A stretch of 19,371 nt of DNA, taken from NCBI GenBank assembly GCA_964436235.1, contig CAYTCW010000084.1:1-19371 (forward strand), read 5' to 3'. Source of the stretch: UBA9980 sp964436235 (GTDB taxonomy: Bacteria > Muiribacteriota > UBA9980). The notes below the pieces were generated by a model. That model saw only the letters and a program-made list of their open reading frames with translations, made no database searches and was not told the DNA's origin. Position numbers and translations under genes: made by a program. This document shows positions 1 through 7,745 of this stretch, in pieces; the stretch's first letter is position 1; each line of letters begins with the position of its first letter.

Positions 1-15
1 TTCAAATTATTTTCC

Positions 16-44
16 TTGAAAAATATCATGATTTATGGTAAATT
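16..44 (+). promoter_or_regulatory. sigma-70-type promoter for the valS operon
   Basis: The -35 TTGAAA (16-21) and -10 TAAATT (39-44) are separated by exactly 17 bases, and TGG precedes the -10, giving an extended -10 (TGnTAAATT). The expected transcript start is near 50-52, only about 5-7 bases before the ATG at 57, so the first gene may be translated from a leaderless or near-leaderless mRNA. No SD sequence is visible before that ATG. The promoter would drive the tightly packed genes as far as 5799. Confidence 0.55.
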
Positions 45-56
45 CATACTTAGATC

Positions 57-272
57 ATGGCCAGAAAAAAAATAATCAAAGAAACAATTAAAGAAGACGA
101 AATTATAGTCGAAAACACGGCGGAAGCGCAATATAACGCTTTATGCCTCGACTGTATTCACGAGTGCAAGCAGAAAGCGGGCGTCGCCATTCTGTCATGC
201 CCGCAGAAGATAAAAATAGACGAGCAATTAACTTTATTTAAAAAAGACGGCAAACCCAGAAAGTGGAGGTAG
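57..272 (+). CDS. small four-cysteine protein, function unknown
   Basis: I do not recognise this 71-residue protein. It has a charged Lys/Glu-rich N-terminus and then cysteines C30, C33, C37 and C48 in the spacing C-x2-C-x3-C-x10-C, with Pro after the last Cys. Such spacing could hold a zinc ion or an iron-sulfur cluster. There is no signal peptide or membrane segment, so it is probably cytoplasmic. The C-terminus is basic (GKPRKWR). It lies 5 bases before the likely valS start and its last codons contain the valS SD (GGAGG, 265-269), so the two genes are probably translationally coupled. The ATG at 57 has no SD and sits just downstream of the predicted transcript start. Codon use matches valS, which supports a real gene. 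A role in translation or tRNA biology can only be guessed from the neighbour. Confidence 0.7.
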   Translation: MARKKIIKETIKEDEIIVENTAEAQYNALCLDCIHECKQKAGVAILSCPQKIKIDEQLTLFKKDGKPRKWR

Positions 273-280
273 TTATTTTG
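265..280 (+). promoter_or_regulatory. ribosome binding site that sets the valS start at TTG 278
   Basis: GGAGG occupies 265-269 inside the end of the upstream gene. The in-frame TTG at 278-280 is 8 bases away, the ideal spacing. The in-frame GTG at 263 would lie upstream of or within the SD itself, and the ATG at 293 is 23 bases away. TTG 278 is therefore the best-supported start. The arrangement also couples valS translation to the four-Cys gene, whose stop codon is at 270-272. Confidence 0.7.
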
Positions 281-3046
281 GAAGAAATCAGTATGCAAAA
301 GGCTTATAATCCGGCGAGCGTAGAGGAAAAATGGTATTCGGTATGGTGCGAGCGAAATTATTTCAAGGGCGCGACCGGGCCGAAATTCAATAACGGCAAT
401 TCATTTACCATAGTGATACCGCCTCCTAACGTCACCGGCATTTTGCACATGGGGCACGCGCTTAACGCTACCATTCACGATATCGTGATCCGCTACAATA
501 AAATGAACGGTAAAAACACGCTGTGGCTCCCGGGCACCGATCACGCCGGAATCGCCACGCAAAACGTCGTCGAAAAAAAACTCGCTAAAGAAAAGATAAA
601 AAGACAGGACATCGGCCGCGAAAAATTCGTCGAAAAAGTATGGGAATGGAAAAACCAGACCGGCTCGACTATCATAAACCAGCTTAAAAAACTCGGCGCC
701 TCCTGCGACTGGTCGCGCGAGCGTTTCACCATGGACGAAGGCCTTTCCGGCGCGGTTAAAAAAGTATTCGTCGCCCTTTATAACGAAGGATTGATATACC
801 GCGGCAACCGCATAATCAACTGGTGCCCGCGCTGCACTACGGCGCTTTCTAACGACGAGGTCGAATTCCACGATTTAGCCGGTAAACTATGGCATATCAA
901 ATATCCGATAGTAAAAGACGCCGCGCGCACCGATATTCCCGATTTTATAATAGTTGCCACCACCCGCCCGGAAACCATGCTCGGCGATACGGGCGTAGCC
1001 GTCTCGCCCGAAGATACGCGCTATAAAAATTTAATCGGCATGAAAGTAAAACTTCCGTTAGTCGATCGGCAAATACCCATAGTGGCCGACGAATACGTCG
1101 ATATGGCCTTCGGCACCGGCGCGGTTAAGGTAACACCGGCGCACGATCCGAACGATTTCGAAATGGGCCGCAGGCATAACCTCGAAAATTTAATTATAAT
1201 GGACACGCGCGGAATAATTAACGAAAACGCTAAACAATACGCCGGCATGAACCGCTTCGACGCCCGTAAAAAAGTTATAGCCGACCTCGAAGAGCAGGGA
1301 CTTCTCGTTAAAATCGACGAACACCCGCACGCCGTAGGACATTGCTACCGCTGCGACACTATAATCGAACCGTATCTATCGACGCAGTGGTTCGTAAAGA
1401 TGAAGCCGCTCGCGGAAATGGCTATAGCGGCCGTGCGCGACGGCGAGATCGAATTCGTTCCGAAGCGCTGGGAAAAAACTTATTTCCACTGGCTCGAAAA
1501 CGTGCGCGACTGGTGCATATCCCGTCAATTATGGTGGGGCCACCGCATTCCGGTATGGTTTTGCGAAGATTGCGGCGCCATAAACGTTTCTGAAATGCAG
1601 GTCACTAAATGCGAAAAATGCTCTTCCACTAATTTAAGACAGGAGGAAGACGTTCTGGATACATGGTTTTCATCGGCGCTGTGGCCTTTTTCAACTCTCG
1701 GCTGGCCCGAAAAAACCGAAGATCTCGATACTTTTTATCCTACCAATACTTTAATAACCGCCTTCGATATAATATATCTGTGGGTAGCCCGCATGATAAT
1801 GATGGGCAAAAAGTTCATGGGTAAAGTGCCTTTCAATAAAGTTTATTTCACGATGCTCGTCCGCGACGAAAAAGGCGAAAAGATGAGCAAATCAAAAGGC
1901 AACGCCATCGACCCGCTCGAAATAATTAAAAACTACGGCACCGACGCGCTGCGCTTCACGCTCGCCGCGCAGTCAACGACCACCGGCGATTTAAACCTGT
2001 CGGTAAGCTCCATCGAAGGCTACCGCAACTTCGCCAATAAAATATGGAACGCCGCGCGGTTTTCACTTATGAATCTTACGGATTTTAACGCCGGTAAAAT
2101 AGCCGCTATCGCTAAATTGAGCGATCTTGAATTAGAGCTGCCAGATAAATATATGCTCTTAAAACTCGGAGAGCTTATTAAAACAGTACGCAAAAATATC
2201 GACGATTACGAATTTTCGCACGCCGCCATGGCCGTTTACGAATTTATATGGTCGGAACTTTGCGACTGGTATATCGAAATAATCAAGCCGCGTTTTTATT
2301 CAAAAGACGAGGGCGATAAATCGAAATTAGCCGCCAGCGCGGTTTTAAACTATATATTCGTCGAAACCATGAAGATAGCGCATCCTTTTATGCCTTTTAT
2401 CACCGAAGAAATCTATTCGTCGTTCGCTAAATCCGAAACCGAAAAAGAATCGCTGATGGTTTCAGCTTATCCCGACGATAAAAGTTTCGCCGCAAGAACA
2501 GGTTTTAATTTATCCGACGATGAAAAACATTATATATACGCCTCTTTTAAATTCTTAAAAGAAGCCATAGTCGCCACCCGCCAGATAAGGGCCGAACTCG
2601 CGGTATCGCCGGGCGTTCAGATAAAACCGGTTTTCGTATGCAAGTCGGATATAATCAAAAAATCGCTCGAAGACAATGCGCGCTGGATCAAAACCGTTAT
2701 GCGCGCTGAGGAAATAACGTACAAACCTGAAATGACTGAAAAGCCCAAAGGAATGGCGGTATGTTCCATAATGGCCGAAATGAAAGAGCCGTCGGGCGAA
2801 ATGACGCGCGTTGACATTTACGTTCCGCTCGCCGGCTTAATAGATATAGCCAAAGAAAAAGAACGGTTAGGACGCGAAATTTCAAAGGCCGAAGAAGAAC
2901 TCGCGCGCGTTAACAATAAACTTCAAAATAAAAGTTTCGTAGAACGCGCCGCGCCCGACGTGGTGGATAAAGAGCGCGCCAAACTCGAAAAATACGCGCA
3001 GATAAAAGAAAAATTAATTTCAACGATGGAATCGCTCGAAGATTAA
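278..3046 (+). CDS. valS: valyl-tRNA synthetase
   Basis: This class I aminoacyl-tRNA synthetase joins valine to tRNA-Val in the cytoplasm. The HIGH-type motif HMGH is at residues 57-60 after the typical PNVTG lead-in, and KMSKS is at 535-539 in the usual GEKMSKSKGN context. The editing (CP1) domain signature TTRPETMLGDTG is near residue 228. WCPRC, found in most ValRS proteins, and a later CEDC/CEKC four-Cys set suggest zinc knuckles. The C-terminus (about 850-922) is the charged coiled-coil arm typical of ValRS. The length of 922 residues is normal for the family. The frame is open from GTG 263, but GGAGG at 265-269 lies 8 bases before TTG 278, so I place the start there. ATG 293 is possible but badly spaced. 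fapA follows 21 bases after the stop. No T-box leader is visible upstream. Confidence 0.97.
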   Translation: MEEISMQKAYNPASVEEKWYSVWCERNYFKGATGPKFNNGNSFTIVIPPPNVTGILHMGHALNATIHDIVIRYNKMNGKNTLWLPGTDHAGIATQNVVEKKLAKEKIKRQDIGREKFVEKVWEWKNQTGSTIINQLKKLGASCDWSRERFTMDEGLSGAVKKVFVALYNEGLIYRGNRIINWCPRCTTALSNDEVEFHDLAGKLWHIKYPIVKDAARTDIPDFIIVATTRPETMLGDTGVAVSPEDTRYKNLIGMKVKLPLVDRQIPIVADEYVDMAFGTGAVKVTPAHDPNDFEMGRRHNLENLIIMDTRGIINENAKQYAGMNRFDARKKVIADLEEQGLLVKIDEHPHAVGHCYRCDTIIEPYLSTQWFVKMKPLAEMAIAAVRDGEIEFVPKRWEKTYFHWLENVRDWCISRQLWWGHRIPVWFCEDCGAINVSEMQVTKCEKCSSTNLRQEEDVLDTWFSSALWPFSTLGWPEKTEDLDTFYPTNTLITAFDIIYLWVARMIMMGKKFMGKVPFNKVYFTMLVRDEKGEKMSKSKGNAIDPLEIIKNYGTDALRFTLAAQSTTTGDLNLSVSSIEGYRNFANKIWNAARFSLMNLTDFNAGKIAAIAKLSDLELELPDKYMLLKLGELIKTVRKNIDDYEFSHAAMAVYEFIWSELCDWYIEIIKPRFYSKDEGDKSKLAASAVLNYIFVETMKIAHPFMPFITEEIYSSFAKSETEKESLMVSAYPDDKSFAARTGFNLSDDEKHYIYASFKFLKEAIVATRQIRAELAVSPGVQIKPVFVCKSDIIKKSLEDNARWIKTVMRAEEITYKPEMTEKPKGMAVCSIMAEMKEPSGEMTRVDIYVPLAGLIDIAKEKERLGREISKAEEELARVNNKLQNKSFVERAAPDVVDKERAKLEKYAQIKEKLISTMESLED

Positions 3047-3067
3047 AAATTAAAAAGGCCGTGACAG

Positions 3068-4936
3068 ATGGGCGACGACGGAAACAATATCATAATAGAG
3101 GCTACTAACCTCGAAGAAGCGCTGCTGAAAGCATCCAAACGATTCGGCGTCGCGCCCGAAAGCATTAAATATGAATTCGTCTCGACCTCGCACACCGACG
3201 CGCCGCCAGGCCGTTACGGCAGCGTTAAAATAAAGATAATCGACGATTTCTTCGTAAAGCATGAAAGGTTCCGCCAGGAAATATCGATTAATAACCTGAT
3301 AAAAGAAGCGGAAGCCTTCGCTAACACAAAAGACGGATTCATAAGGCTCGAAGTCATAGGCGATGACGTGGTGCTGACAATTTATCCGCATGTGGGCGCG
3401 GGAAAGCGTATAACGATAAAAGACGCTTATGAAAGGCTTAATAACCCGCGCTATATAAATTTATCAAGAAAAGCCGTAATGGCTGCCTTCGAGCCTAACA
3501 AAGTCCGAAAACCCCATGTAGTAGCTAAACTCAATCCAGAATACAAAGACGTTGACGCGCGGCCGGTATTCGAAATAGCCGACGATAAAATGGGGCTTTA
3601 CTTAAAATTCGTGCCGCCGAGAGGATTCGGCAAATTTCCAAAATACGATGAAATAGAGCGGTTGGTTTACGAACTCGAAGTTAAAGCGCCTTTAGACAGA
3701 GCGGTAATTGAAAGCGCCATTAAAAACAGGGTAAGCAATTCTTCATTTTTGATAGCTAAGGGCGAAGATCCGATAAACGGGGCGGATACCCGCGTGGACT
3801 GGGCGGTCGAACGGATGGGCCCTGAAAAAATAGTATATTTAAGGCCCGACGGTTCGGTCGATTTCAAGAGAATATATCTGCTTTCTAATATACGCAAAGA
3901 CCAGGTAATCGGCGTTATAGCGCCCGCCACCGAAGGAATCGACGGCCGCGACATATACGGCGGGCCTATAAAAGCTAAAGCCGGACGCGAAAAAAAAATA
4001 GCGCTTGGCAAAAATATCTATTTAAGCGAAGATAAAACAAAAATCATATCCGCCATAGACGGACAGATAAAGTTTGAATGCGGCGTCGCGAGCGTATATC
4101 AAACATACGAATTATTCGGCGACGTAGGATATAAAACCGGAAATATAGACTTCGCAGGATCGGTAATAATAAAAGGCACCGTTTCAGACGGATTTTCGGT
4201 TAAAGCCGGCGGAAACGTTTACGTTGAAAATCTCGTAGGCGAAGCCTCGATAGAAGCCGAAGGCGATATATGCCTGCCCGGCGGGTTTATAGGCAAAAAT
4301 AAAGGAAGCCTTAAAGCCGGTAAAAGCGTGCTTCTTAAATTCGCCGAAGGCGGAACTATAGAGGCTAAAGAACGCGTGGTGGCCGATCTTGTGATCATAC
4401 ACTCGAAAATTACCGCCGGTGATAAAATCGAAGCTATCGGAAAGCGCGGACAGATAATAGGCGGAGAGCTTTTTGCCTCGAACGAAATAATAGCTAAAGT
4501 AATAGGCGCCCCGGTCGGCGTCGCTACAAAACTTAACCTCGGATTCGACACTCTCTCGCTCGGTTATTTCGAAAATATAACCAACGACTTTAATTTTACC
4601 GAAAAAGAGATCGAAAAAATCAATCAGGCACAAAATTATTTAAGACTCAGCAGGGCGCGCGGCGAAAAAAAAATAGAGGGCGACACTGAAGAAATGATTA
4701 AAAGACTTGAAGCGACGCGGGCAATGCTCGAAACTAAGTGGGAATATTTAAAAAGCGAAAAAGAAAGGGTATTAAAAGAAATGAACACCGAAAGCCGCGG
4801 CGTGGTTAAGTGTCTTGATATTATGTACGGCGGAGTTACGATCAATATTAAAAATATTTTATACAGCGTGCAAAGCAATATAATGTCGTCAACACTGCAT
4901 TTAGAAAACCAGGAAGTGAGAATCTTTCCATTATGA
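3068..4936 (+). CDS. FapA-family (DUF342) protein with N-terminal Jag-N-like domain
   Basis: The 622 residues match the FapA/DUF342 layout. Residues about 7-40 (EATNLEEALLKASKRFGV) resemble the Jag-N domain often found at the front of these proteins. The conserved FapA segment with AKGEDPINGADT lies at 230-241. Glycine-rich strand repeats typical of a polymer-forming right-handed beta-helix run from about 330 to 480. A charged coiled coil (about 500-570) and the usual closing GGVTINI segment follow. There is no signal peptide or membrane segment, so the protein is cytoplasmic. Family members include Vibrio FapA, linked to control of polar flagellar assembly, but many have no known role and no flagellar gene is visible here, so I give no symbol. 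The SD before ATG 3068 is weak (AAGG at 3054-3057). The stop overlaps the next start as ATGA, so the two genes are co-translated. Confidence 0.87.
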   Translation: MGDDGNNIIIEATNLEEALLKASKRFGVAPESIKYEFVSTSHTDAPPGRYGSVKIKIIDDFFVKHERFRQEISINNLIKEAEAFANTKDGFIRLEVIGDDVVLTIYPHVGAGKRITIKDAYERLNNPRYINLSRKAVMAAFEPNKVRKPHVVAKLNPEYKDVDARPVFEIADDKMGLYLKFVPPRGFGKFPKYDEIERLVYELEVKAPLDRAVIESAIKNRVSNSSFLIAKGEDPINGADTRVDWAVERMGPEKIVYLRPDGSVDFKRIYLLSNIRKDQVIGVIAPATEGIDGRDIYGGPIKAKAGREKKIALGKNIYLSEDKTKIISAIDGQIKFECGVASVYQTYELFGDVGYKTGNIDFAGSVIIKGTVSDGFSVKAGGNVYVENLVGEASIEAEGDICLPGGFIGKNKGSLKAGKSVLLKFAEGGTIEAKERVVADLVIIHSKITAGDKIEAIGKRGQIIGGELFASNEIIAKVIGAPVGVATKLNLGFDTLSLGYFENITNDFNFTEKEIEKINQAQNYLRLSRARGEKKIEGDTEEMIKRLEATRAMLETKWEYLKSEKERVLKEMNTESRGVVKCLDIMYGGVTINIKNILYSVQSNIMSSTLHLENQEVRIFPL

Positions 4937-5799
4937 TATTTAAAGGATATTCAAAAGCTAAATACAGCAACTGGCTATACTACTCCCCTTACCACACACT
5001 ATTCGACGCGGGCGAGGGCATTAACACCATACTCGAAGAAAAGATCGTGGCCATAAACAATATTATTATCTCGCACGGCCACACCGATCACTACACGGGG
5101 TTAATAAATATTTTAATGACTAAATTCGGACATTACTACTCGACGGGCGAGTTCAACGATTTATCTATTTACTATCCGAAAAACGACCTGGCACTCATTG
5201 AATATATCGGTTATATCAGAAATTTTTACAACCTCGGCGACGGGGGAAAAGAATTTAAAATCAACTGGGTCGAAGTCGAGCCGGGGCGCACTTACGAATT
5301 TAACACCAAACTCGACACCTATCTTGAAACCTTCGCAGTTGAACATACCAAAGACGTCGTGAGCATAGGTTATAACATCATAGAGCGCAGAAGAAAGCTC
5401 AGACCCGAATATTGCAGCGTGCCGCCTGAAAATATTAAAAAACTTATCGATGAAAAAGGCCGCGAAGCCGTTATTTATATCGAAGATAAAAGAACGCTTA
5501 CCTATTGCGGCGATTCAGTCAACGCGCCGGTCGAAAAATTTATGGATACCGATATTTTAATCCATGAAGCCACTTTTTTAAAGACCGACGACCGCTTCGG
5601 ACAGCTTCATTCCACTTTAGAAGAAGCCTTTGATATCGCCGTAAAGGCAAAAACGAAAAGGCTTATTCTCATGCATATATCCACTCGTTATAAATACGAC
5701 GAAATAAAAACTGAAATAAATAAAATGATAGAGCGATATTCAACCGCAGGCGTTATGAGGGTAGATTTTATCGTGCCGGGAAAAATATTTGAAGTATAA
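4933..5799 (+). CDS. RNase Z-like metallo-beta-lactamase-fold hydrolase
   Basis: This 288-residue metallohydrolase carries the metal motif HGHTDH (H48, H50, D52, H53), with further likely ligands at H138 (VEHTKD), D194 (CGDS) and H248 (LMHIS). These match the two-zinc site of the RNase Z/ElaC branch. HSTLEEA (H226) and the LFDAGEG segment are also typical of that branch. RNase Z cuts the 3' trailer from tRNA precursors. Against a firm tRNase Z call, the N-terminus is short: the usual opening FLGTGSG strand is missing and the protein begins almost directly at the LFDAGEG strand. It may be a trimmed RNase Z or a related phosphodiesterase. The start ATG 4933 overlaps the fapA stop (ATGA). It shares an operon with valS, so a tRNA role would fit, but that is inference. 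Confidence 0.8.
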   Translation: MIFKGYSKAKYSNWLYYSPYHTLFDAGEGINTILEEKIVAINNIIISHGHTDHYTGLINILMTKFGHYYSTGEFNDLSIYYPKNDLALIEYIGYIRNFYNLGDGGKEFKINWVEVEPGRTYEFNTKLDTYLETFAVEHTKDVVSIGYNIIERRRKLRPEYCSVPPENIKKLIDEKGREAVIYIEDKRTLTYCGDSVNAPVEKFMDTDILIHEATFLKTDDRFGQLHSTLEEAFDIAVKAKTKRLILMHISTRYKYDEIKTEINKMIERYSTAGVMRVDFIVPGKIFEV

Positions 5800-5948
5800 G
5801 CGGATGACTAACTGTCAATAAAGTTAATAAATAAATCATAATATTTAAGAATTTAAGAAAAACGAAGTAATCAATAGATTTAACGATTAATTCGCTCATA
5901 TTTTAATTCACATAATTAAATTTAGGTTTGAGTAATTTCGATTTTACA

Positions 5949-5954
5949 TATAAT
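5949..5954 (+). promoter_or_regulatory. possible -10 element upstream of the exported Ig-like protein gene
   Basis: The 205-base AT-rich gap 5800-6004 contains a perfect TATAAT at 5949-5954. The best -35 candidate, TTGAGT (5928-5933), is only 15 bases away, so the promoter is tentative. It would give a leader of about 44 bases that includes AAGGAG (5989-5994), 10 bases before the GTG start at 6005. I see no hairpin terminator or small gene in the rest of this gap. Confidence 0.35.
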
Positions 5955-6004
5955 ATCACTAAATTATACGTTCAAAAATAAAATCAAAAAGGAGTTTGAT
6001 ATAA

Positions 6005-6973
6005 GTGAAAAAATTATTAGGTTCAATTTGTATCATTATCATTTCGGTATTAGTTATTAATTTTAACTATGCGGCCGCGCAGGAAGAGGAAGCCGAAGCG
6101 GCGGCGCCCGTAGTTAAAAAAGCGGCAGCGAAGAAAGTGCCGGCGAAAAAAACAGCGGCGAAAGCTACCGCCGTAAAAAAAGGCGAAACACTCTCCAGTC
6201 TTATAAAAACCTTCAATTCGGTCCATAAAGATATTGAATTCGCTCAAAAATACATCAATCCGAAATCTGATGAGTTTGATAGAACCATGGCTAAAGCGTT
6301 AGCTAACGATCTTTTAAAATGGAAAAAAGCAAAGATCCAGATCAAAAAGCTGAAAAAGGATAAATCTCCCAAATTAGGCGCCAGCGAAGAAAAATTAAAA
6401 GAATTAGAAGAAAATATTCTCGCTAAATATACCGAAAGCGCTGCGCCCGTTGAACAGGAAGAAGAAAGCGCTCCCGCCGCCGATGAAACCGAAGCAGCCG
6501 GCGAAGATGCCATCGCTAAAACTGAAAAAGGCAAAGAAATACTTGAAAAATTAAGACAGAAACGCGCGAGCGAAACCGAATCGTCTGAAGCCGAAGAAGG
6601 CGGCGAAACCGAAAAAGCACCGGTTGAAAAAGCCGAAGCCGAGGCCGAAAAACCTGCAGTAAAAACGCCTTCCAAACTCAGAGTCAACCCCAGCAGAGCT
6701 CTTTACAACAGAATGGAACCCGGCGCCGAAGGCAGCGCACGCCTCACTATAAGAAACCAGGCTAAATCGACTTTCGAAGGCACCGTCGTTCCGATCGAAA
6801 ACTGGATATCGGTCAATCCTACTGTAGTTACTATCGAAGCGGGCTCCTCTATCGACGTCGAAGTTATCGTAACCGCTCAGGAAACCGCAAAAACCCGCTT
6901 AGAAGGCACTATCGAATTGCGCACCGAAGGCGAATCGTCAAGAAGAATTCCCGTCGTAGTAAGAACTAAATAA
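6005..6973 (+). CDS. exported Lys/Ala/Glu-rich protein with C-terminal Ig-like domain
   Basis: The 322-residue protein starts at GTG 6005, supported by AAGGAG 10 bases upstream. A classical signal peptide covers residues 1-25 (KK, a hydrophobic run, then AAA before QE), so it is probably secreted or periplasmic. An Ala/Lys repeat-like tract follows (about 30-60: KKAAAKKVPAKKTAAK), then a helical stretch that may bind other proteins (about 60-150), then a strongly acidic Glu/Ala-rich linker (about 145-220). The last 100 residues (about 222-322) form a beta-sandwich-type domain with alternating strands (SARLTIRNQ, SIDVEVIV, GTIELRTEGES), as in BACON/Ig-like domains. I do not know a named family for the whole protein. 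The Lys-rich and Glu-rich stretches could bind envelope polymers or nucleic acid, but nothing in the sequence decides this. A hairpin terminator follows at 7042-7073. Confidence 0.75.
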   Translation: MKKLLGSICIIIISVLVINFNYAAAQEEEAEAAAPVVKKAAAKKVPAKKTAAKATAVKKGETLSSLIKTFNSVHKDIEFAQKYINPKSDEFDRTMAKALANDLLKWKKAKIQIKKLKKDKSPKLGASEEKLKELEENILAKYTESAAPVEQEEESAPAADETEAAGEDAIAKTEKGKEILEKLRQKRASETESSEAEEGGETEKAPVEKAEAEAEKPAVKTPSKLRVNPSRALYNRMEPGAEGSARLTIRNQAKSTFEGTVVPIENWISVNPTVVTIEAGSSIDVEVIVTAQETAKTRLEGTIELRTEGESSRRIPVVVRTK

Positions 6974-7041
6974 TCGAAATAATAACGCGCGGGTATATCA
7001 TTACTTGAAAATAAGTTAAATTATATCAAGATGTTCATATT

Positions 7042-7073
7042 AAAACGCCGTGTGTGAAAACATGCGGCGTTTT
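7042..7073 (+). terminator. intrinsic-terminator-like hairpin after the Ig-like protein gene
   Basis: AAAACGCCGTGTG (7042-7054) pairs with CATGCGGCGTTTT (7061-7073) around the loop TGAAAA. The stem is 13 pairs including two G-T wobbles. The wobbles would be A-C mismatches in the other strand's transcript, so the structure favours a + strand transcript. The only T-run is the TTTT closing the stem, so termination may be partial. It lies 69 bases after the stop at 6973. Confidence 0.65.
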
Positions 7074-7096
7074 GATTAGGACGAAAATATATAGTT

Positions 7097-7678
7097 GTGT
7101 CTGAAATTATGAAAAATAAATCACCGATATATATTGTACTAATAATCTTCATCTGGCTGAGCTTTTGCGGCTGCGCCGATAAAGGCACAGCTATAAACGT
7201 GGAACCGGGAGTAGTCGAATTTCAGCGCACGCTTAATATTAACGATTACATTAATTTAAGAGGCGAAGACTGCGACGCGAACCCGCAAAACTCTCTGACG
7301 GCCTATGACCTCAATTTTTTCTACGCCGGATCATCGGCGGAAATAGGCCTGCGCGGAGGATACTATAATCATGACGGCACGGGATATCGCTTAAAAATAT
7401 CCGATTTCGGCGCCGTCAAATACGAAATAATAGACACGCTGCCCGATATAAAGGCATACGATTCTTATTACACCGATGTTAAAACCGTAGTTGCATATCT
7501 GCCCGAAACTTCGAGCATTACTTTGCTGAAGTTAAATCACGCTTATTCCATTTATAAATGGAGCGCAAACGGCGGAAATTACGCTAAAATAATAATCGAT
7601 ACGATCGATTCGACGAACCGCAACGTTACCATAAGGGGCGCTTACCAGCAAAGATTGGGTTATAACAAGTTATATTAG
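7097..7678 (+). CDS. putative lipoprotein, function unknown
   Basis: The 193-residue protein begins with a hydrophobic signal (about 10-23) followed by FCGC, a fair lipobox with C26 as the likely lipidated residue (C24 is the other candidate), so it is probably membrane-anchored outside the cytoplasm. The mature part is a single small domain rich in Tyr, Asn and Asp, with predicted strand-like segments and no repeats or catalytic motif I recognise. Two starts are possible: GTG 7097 and ATG 7109, which gives MKNKSPIYIV, a more standard signal start. The SD is poor for both (AGGA at 7078-7081). The upstream hairpin separates it from the previous gene. The radical SAM gene starts 67 bases downstream on the same strand and may share its transcript. 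Its function is unknown. Confidence 0.65.
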   Translation: MSEIMKNKSPIYIVLIIFIWLSFCGCADKGTAINVEPGVVEFQRTLNINDYINLRGEDCDANPQNSLTAYDLNFFYAGSSAEIGLRGGYYNHDGTGYRLKISDFGAVKYEIIDTLPDIKAYDSYYTDVKTVVAYLPETSSITLLKLNHAYSIYKWSANGGNYAKIIIDTIDSTNRNVTIRGAYQQRLGYNKLY

Positions 7679-7690
7679 CATTTTATTACA

Positions 7691-7720
7691 TTATGTTATG
7701 TTATGTTATGTTGTATTGTA
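7691..7720. repeat. short tandem pentamer repeat
   Basis: TTATG occurs four times in a row (7691-7710), followed by TTGTA twice (7711-7720), between the lipoprotein stop and the SD of the radical SAM gene. It looks like a slippage-prone microsatellite. Its repeat number would change the spacer length but not a reading frame. Confidence 0.75.
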
Positions 7721-7745
7721 TTCATAAAAATAAGGAAAGATCACT

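Noticed and set aside
263..277. GTG 263 as the valS start, adding five residues
   Set aside because: The SD GGAGG (265-269) lies inside those codons, so initiation at 263 is unlikely; TTG 278 has ideal spacing.
3667..4633. Long open frames on the minus strand opposite fapA
   Set aside because: They lie wholly within a gene with clear family motifs, have no SD and low-complexity translations, and arise from codon bias in the opposite strand.
7679..7745. A possible precursor peptide gene for the radical SAM enzyme
   Set aside because: The 67-base gap is mostly the pentamer repeat and contains no start-to-stop frame with an SD.
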